Shown piece by piece: positions 27,808 through 35,833 of a stretch of 64,000 nt of DNA; position 1 is the stretch's first letter, and each line of letters begins with the position of its first letter. Under the pieces are notes generated by a model. It did not search any database, was not told the origin of the DNA, and worked only from the letters and a program-made list of their open reading frames with translations. The position numbers and the translations under genes are program-made. The stretch is from Bifidobacterium stellenboschense (GTDB taxonomy: Bacteria; Actinomycetota; Actinomycetes; Actinomycetales; Bifidobacteriaceae), in assembly GCF_000741785.1 (NCBI RefSeq), contig NZ_JGZP01000021.1, positions 27,921 to 91,920 of the forward strand, written 5' to 3'.

Positions 27808-28434
27808 TCACTCTCCCTTCGTCATCGAATCGTGCGTGGTGATGATCTTGTCCACGAAACCGTACTCCAGCGCCTCGGTGGCGGTGAACCAATGGTCGTA
27901 CTCGTTATCGCGGTAGATCTCCTCGACCGTGTGGCCGGTCTGTTCGGCGGTCAGCTCGCTCATGGTCTTCTTCATATCCATGATGAGTTCGGCGTTGATG
28001 CGCACGTCGGTGGTGGTGCCGCCGATGCCGCCGGACGGCTGGTGCATGAGCACGCGGGCGTGCGACGTCAGGAAGCGCTTGCCCTTGGTGCCGGAGCTCA
28101 GCAGGAACTGGCCCATCGAGGCGCACATGCCGAGGCCCACGGTCGCCACGTCCGGCTCGATGAGCTGCATGGTGTCGTAGATGGCCATGCCGGCGGTGAT
28201 GGATCCGCCCGGCGAGTTGATGTAGAGCCAGATGTCCTTCTTCGGGTCCTCGGCCGCCAGCATGAGCATCTGCGCGCAGATGCGGTTGGCCATGTCGTCC
28301 TTGACCTCTTCACCCATCCAGATGATGCGGTCCTTGAGGAGCCTGTTGAAGATCGGGTCGGCGAATCCGGCGGCCGGTGCGTCGTCGGCCATGACCGGGA
28401 GGGTTGCAAGAGTGTTGCTCACCTTATTCTCCAT
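27808..28434 (-). CDS. clpP1: ATP-dependent Clp protease proteolytic subunit (ClpP1)
   Basis: A 208-aa paralogue of the next gene, with Ser106 in [10 protein letters not shown], His131 in [11 protein letters not shown] and [12 protein letters not shown]. It is first in the clpP1-clpP2-clpX cluster. The start is uncertain: ATG at 28434 or 28449, neither with a good ribosome site, and both inside or beside a perfect palindrome. A very short or absent leader would explain this. The later in-frame ATG at 28392 would remove the non-conserved N terminus. Confidence 0.93.
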   Translation of the reverse strand: MENKVSNTLATLPVMADDAPAAGFADPIFNRLLKDRIIWMGEEVKDDMANRICAQMLMLAAEDPKKDIWLYINSPGGSITAGMAIYDTMQLIEPDVATVGLGMCASMGQFLLSSGTKGKRFLTSHARVLMHQPSGGIGGTTTDVRINAELIMDMKKTMSELTAEQTGHTVEEIYRDNEYDHWFTATEALEYGFVDKIITTHDSMTKGE

Positions 28435-28437
28435 TTC

Positions 28438-28460
28438 GAATACTGTCATAAACAGTATTC
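28438..28460. promoter_or_regulatory. 8-7-8 palindrome overlapping the clpP1 start
   Basis: GAATACTG-TCATAAA-CAGTATTC is a perfect inverted repeat with 8-bp arms that covers the possible upstream start codon of clpP1. Its position fits an operator for a Clp-specific regulator such as ClgR, known to control clpP operons in actinobacteria. That link is inference. Confidence 0.5.
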
Positions 28461-28599
28461 AAGCCTACCGCCTTCAAGCGACGGAGCGGCGCATTTCGCC
28501 CGCTTTCGGCTCGACGCGTACAGCCGCGCCGCGACCTCGCCCACCGTCGCGTATCTTCCCGTATGGGCGCGCAATCACTTGGCGCGCACGCGGCTCCCT

Positions 28600-31500
28600 C
28601 TACGCGGCTCCGGGCGCCAGCGCGTTGGACTCCACCTTGCGGATGCACATAATCAGATCCATCGCCTGCGCGGAGTCGAACAGCCTGAAGAGCGGCCGCG
28701 GCCTGTCGAACGGCGGTTTGGCGAGCTGCGCCGGATCCAGGTACCCGTTGCGTTCTATATAGTCGATGACCATGTGCAGGAAGCCGATCTGCGCCTGATT
28801 GAGCGTATGCGCGTTGATGAAACCGGAGAACGCCTCCATCGCGGCCTCATGGTCGAGTTTGGCGATGCGCCTGACCAGCAGTCCGAACGGCGTGTCGCCA
28901 TATGCGGCGCGATACTCCTCCTGCGTGCCCAGCAGTTCGACGAGCACGCGTTCGAGTTCACTGTAGTCGTCGGCGGTCAGCGGCTCGTTGCGCCGCAGCT
29001 TGCGTATCGTCCCGTCGTCCTTGTGCTCGTTGACGTAGCGGTTGACCTTGAGCTTGTAGTCCTCGTAGTGCTCGGCGATGTCGAACGGCTGGCCTTCGAC
29101 CCGTTCGACCAACGGATCGGTCAGGTCGGTGATGATGGTGCGGCGTCTGCCGGCGTCCGCGACGAAGCGCACGAGACCGCGCAAGGCGATGCGCACCCGT
29201 TCCAGTTCGGTGACGGACATATGGGCGAGACGGTCACCGTCGTTCACGATCCGGGTGATCGGTCCGCGTTGCGCGCTCACCTGCGGGATGGTCATGCGCT
29301 CGTTCAGGCGCACGGCGATCGACCGTATCTTCGCCGCACATGCCCCGGCCGGCCGGCCGCCCGCGCAGGAGACCATCATCGCGTACATGAGCGCGTCGAA
29401 CCGTAGCGCGTACACGTCCGGCTCGTCGTAATGCGCCAATGGCGCCAGTTCGTGCACGAGGTCGTGCACGTCCAGTTCGGTCAGGGAATCGAATGCACCG
29501 GCCGCGCGGTATCGTTCCACGAATTCGCGTTTGAGCCGCACCGCGGCCTTGGTTGCGTCCCATGAGCCGATCTGGCCGGTGAGGTCGGCGACCAGATCGC
29601 TTCGCCATTGCACGACGTGCGGGTCGGCGGTGAACGCGCTGGATTGGAAGGCCCGCACGAGTTCGGCCTTGCGGGCGAAGACGCGTTCGCTGACGGATGC
29701 GGCGAGCTTGTCTTCGACCGGGTTCGTCTGTTCGCGGAAGAACGCGAAGTTGCCGCAGTAGTCGAAGATCTTGAAGCGGCGTTTGCCGATGTATTCGCCG
29801 TCGATGCCGTCCACGCAGTCGAGTTCGGGGCTGAGTCGGGTGCCGCGGCCGATCATCTGCCAGAATTTGATTTTCGATCGCACCGGTTTGAAGAACACGA
29901 GGTTGACGACGTCGGGCACGTCGACGCCGGTGTCCATCATGTCGACGGATACGGTGATGACGGGCAGCGGCTTGCGTTTGAATTCGGCGATGACGCTGTG
30001 CGCGTAGTCGTCGCCGTGCAGCACGGTTTTGATGAAGCCGTGCGCCGACTCCTTGGGATAGCGCGCCGCGTAGCGTTCGGCGATGTAGCGCGCGTGCCGC
30101 TGGTTGGCTGCGAAGATGATGGTTTTGCCGAGCCGTTCGCCGCCGTCGGTCTTGATGCCGTTGTCGTGCAGGTCCTCCAGGACGGTGTCCACGGTGGCTG
30201 GATTCATCACGTAGGTGTTGATCGCCGAGGCGTCGATGTGCGCGGGCAGGTTCGCCGCATCGTCCAGATCGCCGTTTTCCCCGTCCTCTCCTGCGTCGTC
30301 GCCGCCGAAGTCCTCCTCGTAGCGCTCCTTGTCTTCGTCGGACAGGTCGTCGTAGGTGATGCCTTCGTCCATGAATTTGGTTTTGGCTTCGATGTTGACG
30401 TATGGCACGAGCACCTTGTCCTTGAGCGCCTGCGCGTACTCGTAGACGTAGGTGGGTACGCCGTGCTGCACATGGAAGAAGTCGTAGGTGTTGCGGTCCA
30501 CGTCGTTGCGCGGGGTGGCGGTCAGTCCGACCATGAGCGCGTCGAAGTGGTCGAAGATGACCCGGTATTTCCTGAAGATCGACCGGTGCGCCTCGTCGAC
30601 GATGATGAGGTCGAAGTGGCCTGCGGAGAACGCGGGCTTGCCGCCCGTGCCGGTTTCCGCGTCGATGGCGTTGATCATGGTCTGATAGGTGGAGAACACG
30701 ACGCGCGCGTCCGTATCGTGCTTGTTGGAGCACAGGTTGCACAGCGACCAGTCGGGGAAGTATTCGCCGTATGCGCTGTGCGCCTGCGCGACGAGTTCGA
30801 CCCGGTCGGCGAGGAACAGCACGTTCTTGACGAGTCCGGCGCGCATGAGCACGTCGGCGAGCGCGGCGGAGACGCGTGTCTTGCCGGTACCGGTGGCCAT
30901 GACGAGCAGGCTGCGGCGTTGGCCTTGGTTGAGGTTGTCGCAGACGGCCTGAATGGCTTCGAGCTGGTAGGTGCGGCCGTTGCCGCCGGCGACGGTGAGG
31001 TTGACGGGGACGGTGGATGGGTCGATGGCGGTGCGGCGGCGGTCGATGATGCGCTGCAGGTCATCCTGGGCGAAGATCTCGCCGACCTGACGGTAGGAGC
31101 CGTGCTCGTCGTCGACGAAGTAGGTGCGGTAGCCGTTGGTGAGGAAGATGAGCGGCCGGTAGCCGAACCTGCGTTCGAGGCAGTCGACGTAGAGGCGTGC
31201 CTGTTGGAGTCCTTTGGCGGGATCGTATGCGGTGCGTTTGGCTTCGATGATGGCGAGCGGCTTGCCGTCGCGCCCGTTGAGGAGGTAGTCGATGCGTCCT
31301 TGTTGGCCGGGGTGGTCTTCCATGCCGGTGACAGGGTATTCGGTGATGACGTCGCGTTCCATGTTCCAGCCGACCAGTTGCAGGTCGAGGTCGATGAAGC
31401 GTGTGCGGGTCTGGTATTCGTCGAATTCGTCAGCGGGGACGTGTTCGACTGCGGGTTGTTCGGCCTTGCGTGCGGCGAGCTGGTCGCTCAGGTCGCGGAT

Positions 31501-32040
31501 GTGTTGTTCGAGTGCGGCGATACGGGCGGTCTGTTCTCCAATCTGCGCTTCGTATTCCCTGCGTGCGGCGTCTTCCTGAGTCTTGCGTTCCTTGGCGGCG
31601 AGCGCGCGGCTGACGGCGGGGACCTGTTTGGGGTCGAAGGTGCGTTTGGCGTAGCGGCGGCCGTAGCTGTAGTCGATCCATTGGATGAACGCGAAGAGGA
31701 TGTTCAGGGAGAACATCGCGTCTTCGGGTTTGAGCTGCGCGTTGCGGTGGGCGGCCATGTTGCCGGCCTTGATGACGTATTGCAGGGATTCCCACAGGTG
31801 GTCGTCGGAGAGCGCGTTGCGGAAGGTGGGTTCGTGGACGAGGGATTGCAGGTTGTCCTTGTACGGCGGCCGGATGGTCTCGTCGGCGGCGTACACCCAT
31901 TTGACGGCGAGTTCGAACGCGCGGCGGGCGGCAAGCGCGCTGATGGTCGGCGACAGCGAAAGCGCGCGTTCGGCTTCGAGGCACGCGTCGGCGAACATCG
32001 CGTAGTCGTCCTGGCCTGTCAGAAACGAGAAGTTGGCCAT
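28600..32040 (-). CDS. hsdR: type I restriction enzyme R subunit (DUF4145-HsdR fusion)
   Basis: A 1146-aa motor and nuclease subunit. The N-terminal approximately 130 residues look like a DUF4145-type domain. A coiled region follows, then the nuclease core (RIDYLLNGRDGKPLAIIEAK, the D...ExK set). The SF2 helicase has MATGTGKT, IIVDEAHRS, GLTATP and MIGRGTRLSPEL. The C-terminal EcoEI-like part completes it. An acidic insert (about 580-610) separates helicase parts. The ATG at 32040 has GGGAG nine bases upstream. It is downstream of the DUF4143 gene and separated from hsdS and hsdM by an inserted plus-strand island. Confidence 0.93.
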   Translation of the reverse strand: MANFSFLTGQDDYAMFADACLEAERALSLSPTISALAARRAFELAVKWVYAADETIRPPYKDNLQSLVHEPTFRNALSDDHLWESLQYVIKAGNMAAHRNAQLKPEDAMFSLNILFAFIQWIDYSYGRRYAKRTFDPKQVPAVSRALAAKERKTQEDAARREYEAQIGEQTARIAALEQHIRDLSDQLAARKAEQPAVEHVPADEFDEYQTRTRFIDLDLQLVGWNMERDVITEYPVTGMEDHPGQQGRIDYLLNGRDGKPLAIIEAKRTAYDPAKGLQQARLYVDCLERRFGYRPLIFLTNGYRTYFVDDEHGSYRQVGEIFAQDDLQRIIDRRRTAIDPSTVPVNLTVAGGNGRTYQLEAIQAVCDNLNQGQRRSLLVMATGTGKTRVSAALADVLMRAGLVKNVLFLADRVELVAQAHSAYGEYFPDWSLCNLCSNKHDTDARVVFSTYQTMINAIDAETGTGGKPAFSAGHFDLIIVDEAHRSIFRKYRVIFDHFDALMVGLTATPRNDVDRNTYDFFHVQHGVPTYVYEYAQALKDKVLVPYVNIEAKTKFMDEGITYDDLSDEDKERYEEDFGGDDAGEDGENGDLDDAANLPAHIDASAINTYVMNPATVDTVLEDLHDNGIKTDGGERLGKTIIFAANQRHARYIAERYAARYPKESAHGFIKTVLHGDDYAHSVIAEFKRKPLPVITVSVDMMDTGVDVPDVVNLVFFKPVRSKIKFWQMIGRGTRLSPELDCVDGIDGEYIGKRRFKIFDYCGNFAFFREQTNPVEDKLAASVSERVFARKAELVRAFQSSAFTADPHVVQWRSDLVADLTGQIGSWDATKAAVRLKREFVERYRAAGAFDSLTELDVHDLVHELAPLAHYDEPDVYALRFDALMYAMMVSCAGGRPAGACAAKIRSIAVRLNERMTIPQVSAQRGPITRIVNDGDRLAHMSVTELERVRIALRGLVRFVADAGRRRTIITDLTDPLVERVEGQPFDIAEHYEDYKLKVNRYVNEHKDDGTIRKLRRNEPLTADDYSELERVLVELLGTQEEYRAAYGDTPFGLLVRRIAKLDHEAAMEAFSGFINAHTLNQAQIGFLHMVIDYIERNGYLDPAQLAKPPFDRPRPLFRLFDSAQAMDLIMCIRKVESNALAPGAA

Positions 32041-32134
32041 ATCCGTCTCCCTCATGCGCTGCGTCGCGGCGATTGTCGTCCGATCAAATCCATCGTACAA
32101 CGCGCAGGATCGTTGCGTTCGTCCGCGGCGACGG

Positions 32135-33424
32135 TCAGGCTCCCAGCAGGGTGACGGGAACCACGTATACGCCTTCTTTGGTCGCTCGCGCATATACGCC
32201 GTTGCCGACGATGACCATGAGAAACGATGGCTCCCTTTGCTGCGAGTACGGGTTCGCCATGACGGTGTTGCGCACTTTCAGCAGCGAGTCGACGCCTTCC
32301 TGCGTCTTGTTTTCGCCGAGTTTGATTTCCACGGCGCCCCATCTGCCGTCTTCGAGTTCGATGATGGCGTCGGCTTCCAGACCCTTGTCGTCGCGGTAGA
32401 AAGAGACCTTGGGATGTTCGAGACCGACCCATGCGGATGAGTACACCAGTAGGTCCCGTATGACCAGGTTTTCGAACACATCGCCGAATATCTGCCCGTT
32501 GGACAGTAGCCGCATGGGGTTGATGCCCAACGCGGAGACCGCGAGGGAGGGGTCCACGAAATATCGTTTCGGTTTGACCCGCATACGGTTGCGCGCCTTG
32601 ATCGGCGCATCCCAGCTGGGTAGTTCCTCGATGAGGAATTCGCGGATCAGCATATCCACATAGCCGGTGGTGGTGATGCGGGAAGGTTCGGTGTCCGCGG
32701 TCTCGTCATCCGCGTAGAGGTCTCGGCTGAGCGTCTTGATCGTGGCGGCCTTGGCGTTGTTGCGGGCGAGCGACATGATGATGCGTCGCGTCAGGGCGGG
32801 GTTCTTGCCCATGCGGGGAGCATTGTCCTCGCAGACGGCTTCCAGATACTGTTGCGGAACGTACAATGCGCTTTCGAGATCGCGGTCGAGGGACGCCGGC
32901 CACCCTCCCCGGCATATCCATTCCGCGATCTGCGATAGCGAGACCTGCGTGGCGGATGGCGTGAATTCACCGTCGAACAGTTTGCGCAGCGATACCGCTC
33001 CGGTGGACAGTCCCTGCTCGTAGAGGCTCATGGGGCGCATGCGCAGATGCGCGATCCTTCCCGCACCGCTGTGTTCGTACTGACTGAGCGGCGGGGCGCT
33101 GGAACCGGTAAGCAAATATTGCCCGGGACGGTTGGACTGCTGGTCGACGGCATGCCGGACCGCGTCGCGCACTGCAGGCACGGTCTGCCATTCGTCGATC
33201 AGATGCGGCTGTTCACCGATGAGCGGCATGGTCGGATCGGCTTCGGCCAAGGGGCGAACACGGTAATCGTCAAGGCCGGTGACGCTCTCGGCGTGCGACA
33301 ACGCACACCACGTCTTCCCGCACCATTTCGCGCCGTCGATCTGCACCGCGCCGAACACGTCGAGTAGCTTGGACACTTGGTCGTCCAACAGACGCGGTCT
33401 GTACGAGTCAGGTCGAAGCGTCAC
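32135..33424 (-). CDS. AAA ATPase with DUF4143 domain
   Basis: A 429-aa protein. The N-terminal AAA_14 domain has a Walker A of the form GAKWCGKT (31-38), Walker B-like LIDEWQ and the sensor-like YLLTGSS. The C-terminal DUF4143 domain carries a PD-(D/E)xK-like end: GLEADAIIEL...WGAVEIKLG. Such proteins are widespread and poorly understood; they are often treated as NTP-dependent nuclease-like factors. The start codon is GTG at 33424 with GAGGTGATT behind it. Its promoter holds three 23-bp-spaced direct repeats. Insertion between hsdS and hsdR is accessory cargo, not part of a standard type I system. Confidence 0.85.
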   Translation of the reverse strand: MTLRPDSYRPRLLDDQVSKLLDVFGAVQIDGAKWCGKTWCALSHAESVTGLDDYRVRPLAEADPTMPLIGEQPHLIDEWQTVPAVRDAVRHAVDQQSNRPGQYLLTGSSAPPLSQYEHSGAGRIAHLRMRPMSLYEQGLSTGAVSLRKLFDGEFTPSATQVSLSQIAEWICRGGWPASLDRDLESALYVPQQYLEAVCEDNAPRMGKNPALTRRIIMSLARNNAKAATIKTLSRDLYADDETADTEPSRITTTGYVDMLIREFLIEELPSWDAPIKARNRMRVKPKRYFVDPSLAVSALGINPMRLLSNGQIFGDVFENLVIRDLLVYSSAWVGLEHPKVSFYRDDKGLEADAIIELEDGRWGAVEIKLGENKTQEGVDSLLKVRNTVMANPYSQQREPSFLMVIVGNGVYARATKEGVYVVPVTLLGA

Positions 33425-33437
33425 ACAATCACCTCAT

Positions 33438-33499
33438 TTATCATTTTGTACCGTTTTCGTTATACATTTTACACCAATCGCACTATACATTTTACACCA
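33438..33499. repeat. three direct repeats with 23-bp period upstream of the DUF4143 gene
   Basis: TATACATTTTACACCA occurs at 33461 and 33484, and a weaker copy TTATCATTTTGTACCG at 33438. They occupy the AT-rich promoter of the DUF4143 gene (14-75 bp upstream of its GTG). On the gene strand each contains TGTAAAATGTATA, so promoter boxes may overlap the repeats. A regulator binding cooperatively is plausible. Confidence 0.65.
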
Positions 33500-33541
33500 T
33501 CCGAAACCGTGATTCCATCCGCACGCAAAGGCCCCTACAGT

Positions 33542-33585
33542 GCGAAGTAGCGTTGGGCGAGGCTGGCGTAGAGGATGTCAAGACG
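33542..33585 (-). repeat. hsdS 3'-tail remnant 1
   Basis: On the minus strand this encodes RLDILYASLAQRYFAL followed by a stop. It matches the C terminus of the intact hsdS (RLDTLYASLAQRYFAQ) with several base changes. Homology ends at about 33585. It is therefore a leftover 3' end of another hsdS allele, not a simple duplication of the present gene. Confidence 0.8.
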
Positions 33586-33675
33586 ACAAGGCCCCCATCC
33601 TCACTGTTCTGCTTCCGCAAACCCCTCAATCGACAGCCCAAGCGACTCCGATCTGGCGGCCACGGTCAGACATCA

Positions 33676-34110
33676 ATGGAAATCATGGATTTGTACGGCA
33701 TTGAATACCATGTCGTCGTCACATATCCCAATGGAGTCCGAGCCGGATACGTGCCGAACCATCATTACAAGCCCAAACGAAGCGGCACTCGTCAAACATG
33801 GTTCCCTCAGCATTGGAGAGAACACGACATCACCAAGGCCGCCGAGCATGTCATGAAACTGAAAAGTAATCAGAATGCCCCGGACGGACACATCATATGG
33901 GGAACATGGCGGAACGTACGCGTCGGCGTCATCAAACGTGGCGGACTTGTCAATACCGTATTCCCCGCAGAGATCCAGCCCAGCCACCTATGGTTAAAAA
34001 ACAGGAAAGCACGAAAAACTGAGGAGATGCGGCATGTTCGACATCAACAACGTACAAGCGATTATGGCACGATACGATCACATCCATCCGGAGGATTCAT
34101 ATCTGCTTGA
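33676..34110 (+). CDS. EndoU-like toxin C-terminal domain (orphan, possibly frameshifted)
   Basis: A 144-aa fragment resembling the bacterial EndoU RNase toxin domain at the ends of polymorphic toxins. It has NHHYKPKRSGTRQTWFPQHW, an amphipathic helix DITKAAEHVMKLK, then IIWGTWRNVRVGVI and GGLVNTVFPAEI, the last resembling the family's Gly-x-Ile-x-Thr-x-(F/Y)-Pro end. No delivery or trafficking domain and no ribosome site precede it. The open frame simply runs in from the hsdS tail remnant. An A6 run at 33996-34001 lies just after the domain. A one-base shift there would stop translation at 34022, 11 bp before the next gene, so the current overlap may be a frameshift. Confidence 0.5.
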   Translation: MEIMDLYGIEYHVVVTYPNGVRAGYVPNHHYKPKRSGTRQTWFPQHWREHDITKAAEHVMKLKSNQNAPDGHIIWGTWRNVRVGVIKRGGLVNTVFPAEIQPSHLWLKNRKARKTEEMRHVRHQQRTSDYGTIRSHPSGGFISA

Positions 34111-34411
34111 CCAATACTGGAATGATTTGTCCGGAGCGTTGGTCCAAGACACGAACGGCACCATCCGCTATCTTCTGAACAACGCCACCCCCGAGGAATT
34201 GGATAAAATCAGCGAAGTAACAGATGAGCTCGTGGAACGAACCCAAAGCATCGAACTGATCAAAGCGATCAGAACGGCATACTGCAAATATCCGGAAACC
34301 CTCAACGATCATCTGCTATTCAGCAATCTCAATCTGTCCATTACCATCGCCCTCAAGGACAAGAAGGCGGCACAACAATTGCTTGCCTGGAAGCCGACCA
34401 GGACGGATTGA
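34034..34411 (+). CDS. probable immunity protein for the EndoU-like toxin
   Basis: A 125-aa acidic, probably all-helical soluble protein (DINNVQAIMARYDHIHPEDS, then helices rich in Glu, Lys, Leu and Ile). GAGGAG precedes the ATG at 34034. No family was recognised. It directly follows the toxin-like domain in the same direction, with the size and charge usual for immunity proteins. The assignment rests on context only. Confidence 0.5.
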   Translation: MFDINNVQAIMARYDHIHPEDSYLLDQYWNDLSGALVQDTNGTIRYLLNNATPEELDKISEVTDELVERTQSIELIKAIRTAYCKYPETLNDHLLFSNLNLSITIALKDKKAAQQLLAWKPTRTD

Positions 34412-34489
34412 GCACATGCACAGCAGCACCAATGCCATTCGTATTCAGCTTGTCGACCACAAGAATCACGAAGCTCTGGCAGAAGGATA

Positions 34490-34519
34490 GGCGGACGAAT
34501 GGCGGGATATTCGTTCGCC
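34490..34519 (+). terminator. hairpin after the immunity-like gene
   Basis: GGCGGACGAAT pairs with ATTCGTTCGCC (one mismatch) 79 bp after the immunity-like stop. There is no U-tract, so it is a weak terminator candidate. Confidence 0.4.
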
Positions 34520-34537
34520 AGCCACATCGGTTACAGG

Positions 34538-34583
34538 GCGAAGTAGCGTTGGGCGAGGCTGACGTAGAGGGTGTATACGGTCG
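34538..34583 (-). repeat. hsdS 3'-tail remnant 2
   Basis: On the minus strand this encodes TLYVSLAQRYFAL and a stop, aligning with the end of intact hsdS. A 2-bp gap lies in the alignment just before CGGTCGA. It separates the toxin cassette from the regulator/protease cassette. Confidence 0.8.
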
Positions 34584-34696
34584 AACCCCTCGTTGGCCCA
34601 CGCCCGCAGTGGCCTGCCGCCCAGACAGCAGACCAAGAGGCCTATCGACACCCCAAACCCGAGAGGACGCAATCTCAGCCGACGAACATTGCAGAC

Positions 34697-34735
34697 TTGC
34701 CGTTTTGGGAATATGCATTATACTTTTGGTAAAAG
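34697..34735 (+). promoter_or_regulatory. promoter and palindromic operator of the Cro/CI-type regulator
   Basis: TTGCCG (34697-34702) and TATACT (34719-34724) are separated by 16 bp. The palindrome CTTTT-GGT-AAAAG (34723-34735) starts inside the -10 box, so a bound repressor would block the promoter. It lies 18 bp before the regulator ATG, and autoregulation is the natural reading. Confidence 0.65.
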
Positions 34736-34752
34736 CATAGAAGGAGCGAACC

Positions 34753-35079
34753 ATGACAAAAGAATTGGGCGAAAGGATGCTGAAGCTGATGAGGCAGCAG
34801 GGGCGAACACAGAAAAAGGTGGCGGAACTGATCGGCACCACGGAGGCCACAATGTCGCGCTATGTCTCAGGCGACCGGGAGCCGAAGGCCGACGTTCTAT
34901 CAAATATCGCAACAGCACTCCATACGACGTCAGACTATCTACTTGGCCGAGAATCGGAGCAGAATGATCTCGATTCAGCTTACACACTCGTGGCTCGCAA
35001 CGCGTCCCGACTCACACCGGAACAAAAGCATGCCATTTTGGAAGCGCTGTTTTCCTCGAATACGGAGGACGGAAAATGA
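34753..35079 (+). CDS. XRE-family (Cro/CI-like) transcriptional regulator
   Basis: A 108-aa protein with an HTH_3 domain: RMLKLMRQQGRTQKKVAELIG, then TTEATMSRYVSGDREPKADV and LSNIATALHTTSDYLLG. A short C-terminal helix follows. GAAGGAG lies before the ATG at 34753. Its stop overlaps the ATG of the metalloprotease gene (ATGA), the standard regulator-plus-ImmA/IrrE pair of integrative elements, in which the protease inactivates the repressor. Confidence 0.92.
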   Translation: MTKELGERMLKLMRQQGRTQKKVAELIGTTEATMSRYVSGDREPKADVLSNIATALHTTSDYLLGRESEQNDLDSAYTLVARNASRLTPEQKHAILEALFSSNTEDGK

Positions 35080-35669
35080 ACGAGTCACACACCGGTGCCA
35101 CACTGCCATCATGGCGCTATGAAGAAATCAAGGAAACCATGACCCTTCTGCTGTGGTGTCAGAAAATCACGCATCTGCCAATAAGCGGCTTCGAGATCGC
35201 CCGTCGACGGGGAATCAATGTAATCCCCTACTCACATGGCACGGAGGAACTGCGACGCCAATACATGGCCGCCAGTAGCGACGGATTCAACATCACTGAC
35301 TCCGAAGGGCATAGCACCATCTATTACAACGACGAGATGCCGTATGAACGCATAAATTTCACCATCCTGCATGAAATCGCCCACATTGTGCTCGGACATC
35401 AGGAACACAGTGAGCTCGCCGAGAAAGAGGCAAATTTCGCTGCAGGTTTCCTCGCTGCGCCACCGGCCGCCCTCTTCCCGTTCAATCCGCAATCTCCTCT
35501 GGAGGTGGAGATGATGTGCCACGTCAGCAGACAAGCAGCGATTCATAGCTTCAGCCGGTACCAGTCATGGAAACGTGTCAAGCAGCATCATCCTCTGACC
35601 GATTACGAACAGATGCTGTACGACATGTTCTCCAAAGCAAGGAGGGAAGCGCAAACAACTCCCAAATAA
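35076..35669 (+). CDS. ImmA/IrrE-family metallo-endopeptidase
   Basis: A 197-aa zinc protease. The HEIAH motif (99-103) is followed by GHQEHSELAEKEANFAAGFLAAP, with the Glu-Ala-Asn third-ligand region. This is the ICE/phage type that cleaves the adjacent XRE repressor. The start codon overlaps the regulator stop. The region is AT-richer than the flanking core genes. No integrase or conjugation genes remain nearby, so the pair is probably a remnant or a small stand-alone module. Confidence 0.9.
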   Translation: MNESHTGATLPSWRYEEIKETMTLLLWCQKITHLPISGFEIARRRGINVIPYSHGTEELRRQYMAASSDGFNITDSEGHSTIYYNDEMPYERINFTILHEIAHIVLGHQEHSELAEKEANFAAGFLAAPPAALFPFNPQSPLEVEMMCHVSRQAAIHSFSRYQSWKRVKQHHPLTDYEQMLYDMFSKARREAQTTPK

Positions 35670-35714
35670 TGAAGAGGCGCTCCACGGAGCGCTCGAACGA
35701 ACCACGAAACACCT

Positions 35715-35773
35715 CTCCAGAGGATGCATGCATCCTACTTACTGCAATCTGTATTATGCATCATCCTCTGGAG
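35715..35773. promoter_or_regulatory. inverted repeat in the gap before the DUF4417 gene
   Basis: CTCCAGAGGATG (35715-35726) and its complement CATCCTCTGGAG (35762-35773) flank 35 bases, which include a TGCATGCA-like centre. It ends about 60 bp before the DUF4417 start. It could be a terminator of the protease gene or an operator; no U-tract follows. Confidence 0.45.
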
Positions 35774-35833
35774 TTCAACAAATCAATACCGCATATCAGC
35801 TGAATGCGGAAGTAACTCTGCAAGGAGGAACAT

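Noticed and set aside
29608..32154. Long open frame opposite hsdR
   Set aside because: Same antisense effect; composition is dominated by Val, Asp, Glu and Gly, and hsdR on the other strand has complete motifs.
33542..34583. IS element ends at the hsdS-tail repeats
   Set aside because: No transposase, no target duplications and the repeats are clearly hsdS coding sequence with its stop codon.
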